Assembly: GCA_045612105.1 (NCBI GenBank)
Contig: JAZKYL010000110.1
Span: forward strand, 1-64,000
DNA: 64,000 nt
Direction: 5' to 3'
From: SVTX01 sp045612105
Lineage (GTDB): Bacteria > Bacillota > Clostridia > Oscillospirales > CAG-272
In this document: in pieces, positions 62,281 to 64,000 of the stretch
Layout of the letters: the number at the start of each line of letters is the position of its first letter
Position numbering within the stretch: position 1 is the first letter of the stretch
Translations under genes and position numbers: made by a program
The notes under the pieces: generated by a model
What the model was told of the DNA's origin: nothing
Database searches by the model: none
Seen by the model: only the letters and a program-made list of their open reading frames with translations

Positions 62281-62991
62281 TTACACCGATAATGGATTAG
62301 AAAGGAACGCTCCTACCATAGAGGTAAAAAGTCTGAGACACCATGCATTCATAAGAAGCAGGAAAACCTGACCACCGAGCATTCTGCACCAGCTTTTAAA
62401 AACATTACTCGTTGACTGCGATGCGCCCATAGAGAAAGCTACGGGAGCAGTAAAGACAAGTACACCAAGCAGGATATATCTTTCAGCCGCCTCTAAAAGC
62501 AGCTTGAGATAGTTCCAAGCCAAAACGAGCGTAAGTATCAGTGCGATAATGGTTGCGGCACCGTTTGATACAACACCTGCCGTTGTAAGAATAGATGAGA
62601 AAAATGATGAAAAATCCAGCGGTGCTACGTCGGCAGCTAAGATCCACGAATACGGTCTGCCTCCGATTTTTAAAACTATATCCACAATATCCCTTGCAAA
62701 ATATGCTAAAAATATAAATAGCACCGATTTTATACTCAACTTAATGGGGTCTTCGGCTTCTATTCCTATGCCTAATCCAAAATTTTTAAATAACTGCCAG
62801 ACCCAATTCAATAATATAAGTCCGATTGCGAGAGCTACGAATATACTATACATTGTTTCGGCAGCCGGAAAGTATCGAAGAAAAGTGTTCATATTGCATC
62901 CAAGTGAGCCCAAAACCGATGTACTGATCAAGTCCAATACATACATCACTTGTGTAGCGATCCATTCAACGATACCGTCTAATATTCCCAA
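62281..62991 (-). CDS. TrbL/VirB6-type channel protein
   Basis: This 236-residue polytopic protein has about six helices (MYSIFVALAIGLILLNWVWQ, IIALILTLVLAWNYLKLLLE, YILLGVLVFTAPVAFSMGAS). Size and pattern fit VirB6/TrbL inner-channel proteins of Gram-positive ICEs. The start is TTG behind GAAAGGAAGTGGTAAA. Confidence 0.78.
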   Translation of the reverse strand: MGILDGIVEWIATQVMYVLDLISTSVLGSLGCNMNTFLRYFPAAETMYSIFVALAIGLILLNWVWQLFKNFGLGIGIEAEDPIKLSIKSVLFIFLAYFARDIVDIVLKIGGRPYSWILAADVAPLDFSSFFSSILTTAGVVSNGAATIIALILTLVLAWNYLKLLLEAAERYILLGVLVFTAPVAFSMGASQSTSNVFKSWCRMLGGQVFLLLMNAWCLRLFTSMVGAFLSNPLSV

Positions 62992-63022
62992 TTTACCACT
63001 TCCTTTCTTTTATCATAATGAA

Positions 63023-63409
63023 CTAACCATTCCACTTTCCTCCCGTGAAGAAGGGAGTGACGTAAGCCATTATAAATCCAAGGCTGTTAAGGATCGCCCA
63101 AGTGATGATTATTCGCTTGAGCCAAGCCCTTGATTCGTCTACGGTTTTCCCGCTTCGCGAAAAGTTCATAAGAAGTAGCGCAACCGCAGCCGTTACGACC
63201 GCTGCAATTGTTGAGATAAGAAGGATCTGATTATATACGTCCTTCATTATCTCGGTAGCCTTTTCCCAAATGGTTGGTGTGTCAGCGGCAAATACGGGTA
63301 CCGAAAAGCACACGAGCATTACTGCACACAAAAAGCCAATGTAGAGAAATCTACCCCAGTCGATCTGTTTAACTTCGTTTTTTGTTTCTTTTTTGATTGG
63401 TTTCTTCAA
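63023..63409 (-). CDS. VirB2/TrbC-type pilin-like protein
   Basis: This protein of about 128 residues has a signal peptide (LYIGFLCAVMLVCFSVPVFA then AD) and two further membrane helices, the classic VirB2/TrbC layout. TTG at 63409 follows GGAGGTATTAAT; the longer frame lacks a ribosome site. It is the first gene of the transfer operon, downstream of the iteron promoter and attenuator. Confidence 0.78.
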   Translation of the reverse strand: MKKPIKKETKNEVKQIDWGRFLYIGFLCAVMLVCFSVPVFAADTPTIWEKATEIMKDVYNQILLISTIAAVVTAAVALLLMNFSRSGKTVDESRAWLKRIIITWAILNSLGFIMAYVTPFFTGGKWNG

Positions 63410-63460
63410 ATTAATACCTCCTTCCAATTTGTAAACCTTTGTGGGCGCTGTGGTGGTTCT

Positions 63461-63505
63461 GGGCAATAAAAAAGCACCATCGTAAAAATGGTGCTTTAAT
63501 TGCCC
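63461..63505 (-). terminator. attenuator hairpin before the transfer operon
   Basis: The inner perfect stem AAAGCACCAT/ATGGTGCTTT has a 7-base loop and a T-run, and an outer stem GGGCAAT/ATTGCCC spans that T-run. Located between the iteron promoter and the pilin ATG, it either ends the upstream gene or forms a switchable attenuator for the whole transfer operon. Confidence 0.82.
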
Positions 63506-63540
63506 TTCGGCATATTTAGATATAAGTTTTGAGCATATTT

Positions 63541-63569
63541 ATTATAACATATTCACATTTACACGTCAA
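63541..63569 (-). promoter_or_regulatory. transfer operon promoter
   Basis: TTGACG, 17 bases, TATAAT on the minus strand, about 130 bases before the pilin TTG. Five phased repeats lie just upstream of the -35. Confidence 0.82.
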
Positions 63570-63579
63570 TACCGATTTT

Positions 63580-63634
63580 GTGCCAAAACCGTGCCAATTT
63601 CGTGCCAATTTCGTGCCAAAAGTGTGCCAATTTA
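63580..63634. repeat. five 11-bp direct repeats (iterons) upstream of the transfer promoter
   Basis: GTGCCAA starts at 63580, 63591, 63602, 63613 and 63624 with variable tails AAACC, TTTC, TTTC, AAGT and TTTA; the period is exactly 11 bp. On the transcribed strand the unit is TTGGCAC. One face of the helix and position above a -35 suggest a cooperative regulator site; an origin-type iteron is the alternative. Confidence 0.85.
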
Positions 63635-64000
63635 TTCTTTGGGGAAAAAATGCTCTAAAATCTCCATACTATCCCTTGAAGTATAGCCCCAAAGAACAGA
63701 CGAAAGCGCATCGATCGCCTCCTTTCTTTTGCGATAATAGCTACGGTAAGCGAAGCCTTCAACGTGAGCTCGCATTTGCTCAATAATGTCGTCTACACTA
63801 CGATACTGCTGCGGCGAGAGAAAACTATAAAAGAGTATCCAATAATACTCCTCCCCGTTTTTATGCTTTTCACGGAGCAGGTTGACCGAGTGCTCCACGA
63901 GCTTCAGCATTTTATGGCTACGCTCAATGCTCTTGGCTTGTTCGGCAATATCCGTATTATCGAAGTCCAGACCTGCAATATATATAGACTCCAAGAAATC
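63632..64000 (-). CDS. possible ArpU/sigma-like regulator, 5' partial
   Basis: The frame runs into the window edge. The visible 122 residues have a C-terminal helix-turn-helix-like part (SVDDIIEQMRAHVEGFAYRS, YYRKRKEAIDALSSVLWGY) similar in pattern to ArpU-type phage regulators. It ends at the last iteron and the transfer promoter, so it may regulate that promoter. A TTG at 63994 could be the start, but the frame stays open beyond it. Confidence 0.5.
   Translation of the reverse strand, partial: DFLESIYIAGLDFDNTDIAEQAKSIERSHKMLKLVEHSVNLLREKHKNGEEYYWILFYSFLSPQQYRSVDDIIEQMRAHVEGFAYRSYYRKRKEAIDALSSVLWGYTSRDSMEILEHFFPKE

Noticed and set aside
63580..63634. Sigma-54 promoter reading of the TTGGCAC repeats
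   Set aside because: The -24 half (TGGCAC) recurs, but the -12 TTGC half is absent at the required spacing; a sigma-A promoter lies beside the repeats instead.
63580..63634. CRISPR-like array
   Set aside because: Repeat units are 7 bp with 4-bp tails; far too short, and there are no cas genes.

Overview
The window is one long stretch of an integrative and conjugative element (or large conjugative plasmid) from a Clostridia-type Bacillota, most likely a gut anaerobe. The evidence is consistent AGGAGG ribosome sites, sigma-A promoters with 17-bp spacers, frequent TTG/GTG starts, a LexA with a Cys-Gly cleavage site, PcfJ/PcfK-like proteins, a Tn916 Orf7/Orf8-like sigma/HTH pair, DUF3789, and a Gram-positive type IV secretion set (VirD4, VirB4, PrgI, VirB6, pilin). 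I see no tRNA, rRNA, CRISPR array, transposase or relaxase; a relaxase and the outer ends of the element presumably lie outside.

Layout. (1) 1-12.9 kb, plus strand: DNA-processing module (YqaJ-type exonuclease, RecD2-like helicase, CHC2 primase, PcfK/PcfJ, a zinc-ribbon protein, an M20/M28-like peptidase), closed by a strong terminator at 12.87 kb. (2) 12.9-16.0 kb, minus strand: control module (sigma/HTH pair with hairpin-rich leaders, LexA-like repressor, WYL regulator). (3) 16.0-17.4 kb: A+T-rich scar with gene remnants. (4) 17.4-34 kb, minus strand: cargo island. It holds a RES-domain/DUF2971 pair, a peptide-modification operon, a complete agr-type quorum-sensing locus and its own tyrosine recombinase. 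(5) 34.6-43.6 kb, minus strand: second backbone module (methylase-helicase fusion, DUF4942-like, sigma factor, SSB-like protein, DUF932). (6) 43.6-64 kb, minus strand: a candidate structured leader RNA, then the conjugation module with a 1897-residue repeat surface protein inside it. At 63.5-63.6 kb a sigma-A promoter carries five 11-bp repeats just upstream.

The most interesting system is at 19.8-32.4 kb. AgrB and AgrD would make and export a cyclic autoinducer. An AgrC-like kinase and a LytTR response regulator would sense it. Two pairs of near-identical direct repeats (core GTTAATTATCCC, 20-bp period) lie upstream of agrBD and upstream of the biosynthetic operon; both promoters have weak -35 or -10 elements. 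This is the architecture of the Staphylococcus agr P2/P3 pair. The output is not an RNA but a ten-gene operon: nitroreductase, acyl-CoA-synthetase-like ligase, acyl carrier protein, PaaK-like ligase, radical SAM/SPASM enzyme, a Clo7bot-type maturation protein, an unannotated 44-residue Cys-containing peptide, two ABC exporter halves and a small C-terminal ORF. I read it as a quorum-controlled, ACP- and ligase-assisted RiPP pathway carried by a conjugative element. A third copy of the repeat pair at 34.16 kb faces a stretch with no recognisable gene.

Regulation by hairpins is a recurring theme. Intrinsic-terminator-like hairpins sit directly before the ribosome sites of several backbone genes (13.6, 13.95, 40.74, 43.67, 46.32, 63.46 kb), which suggests attenuation or antitermination of ICE transcripts. 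All assignments come from reading motifs and context; no database search was run.
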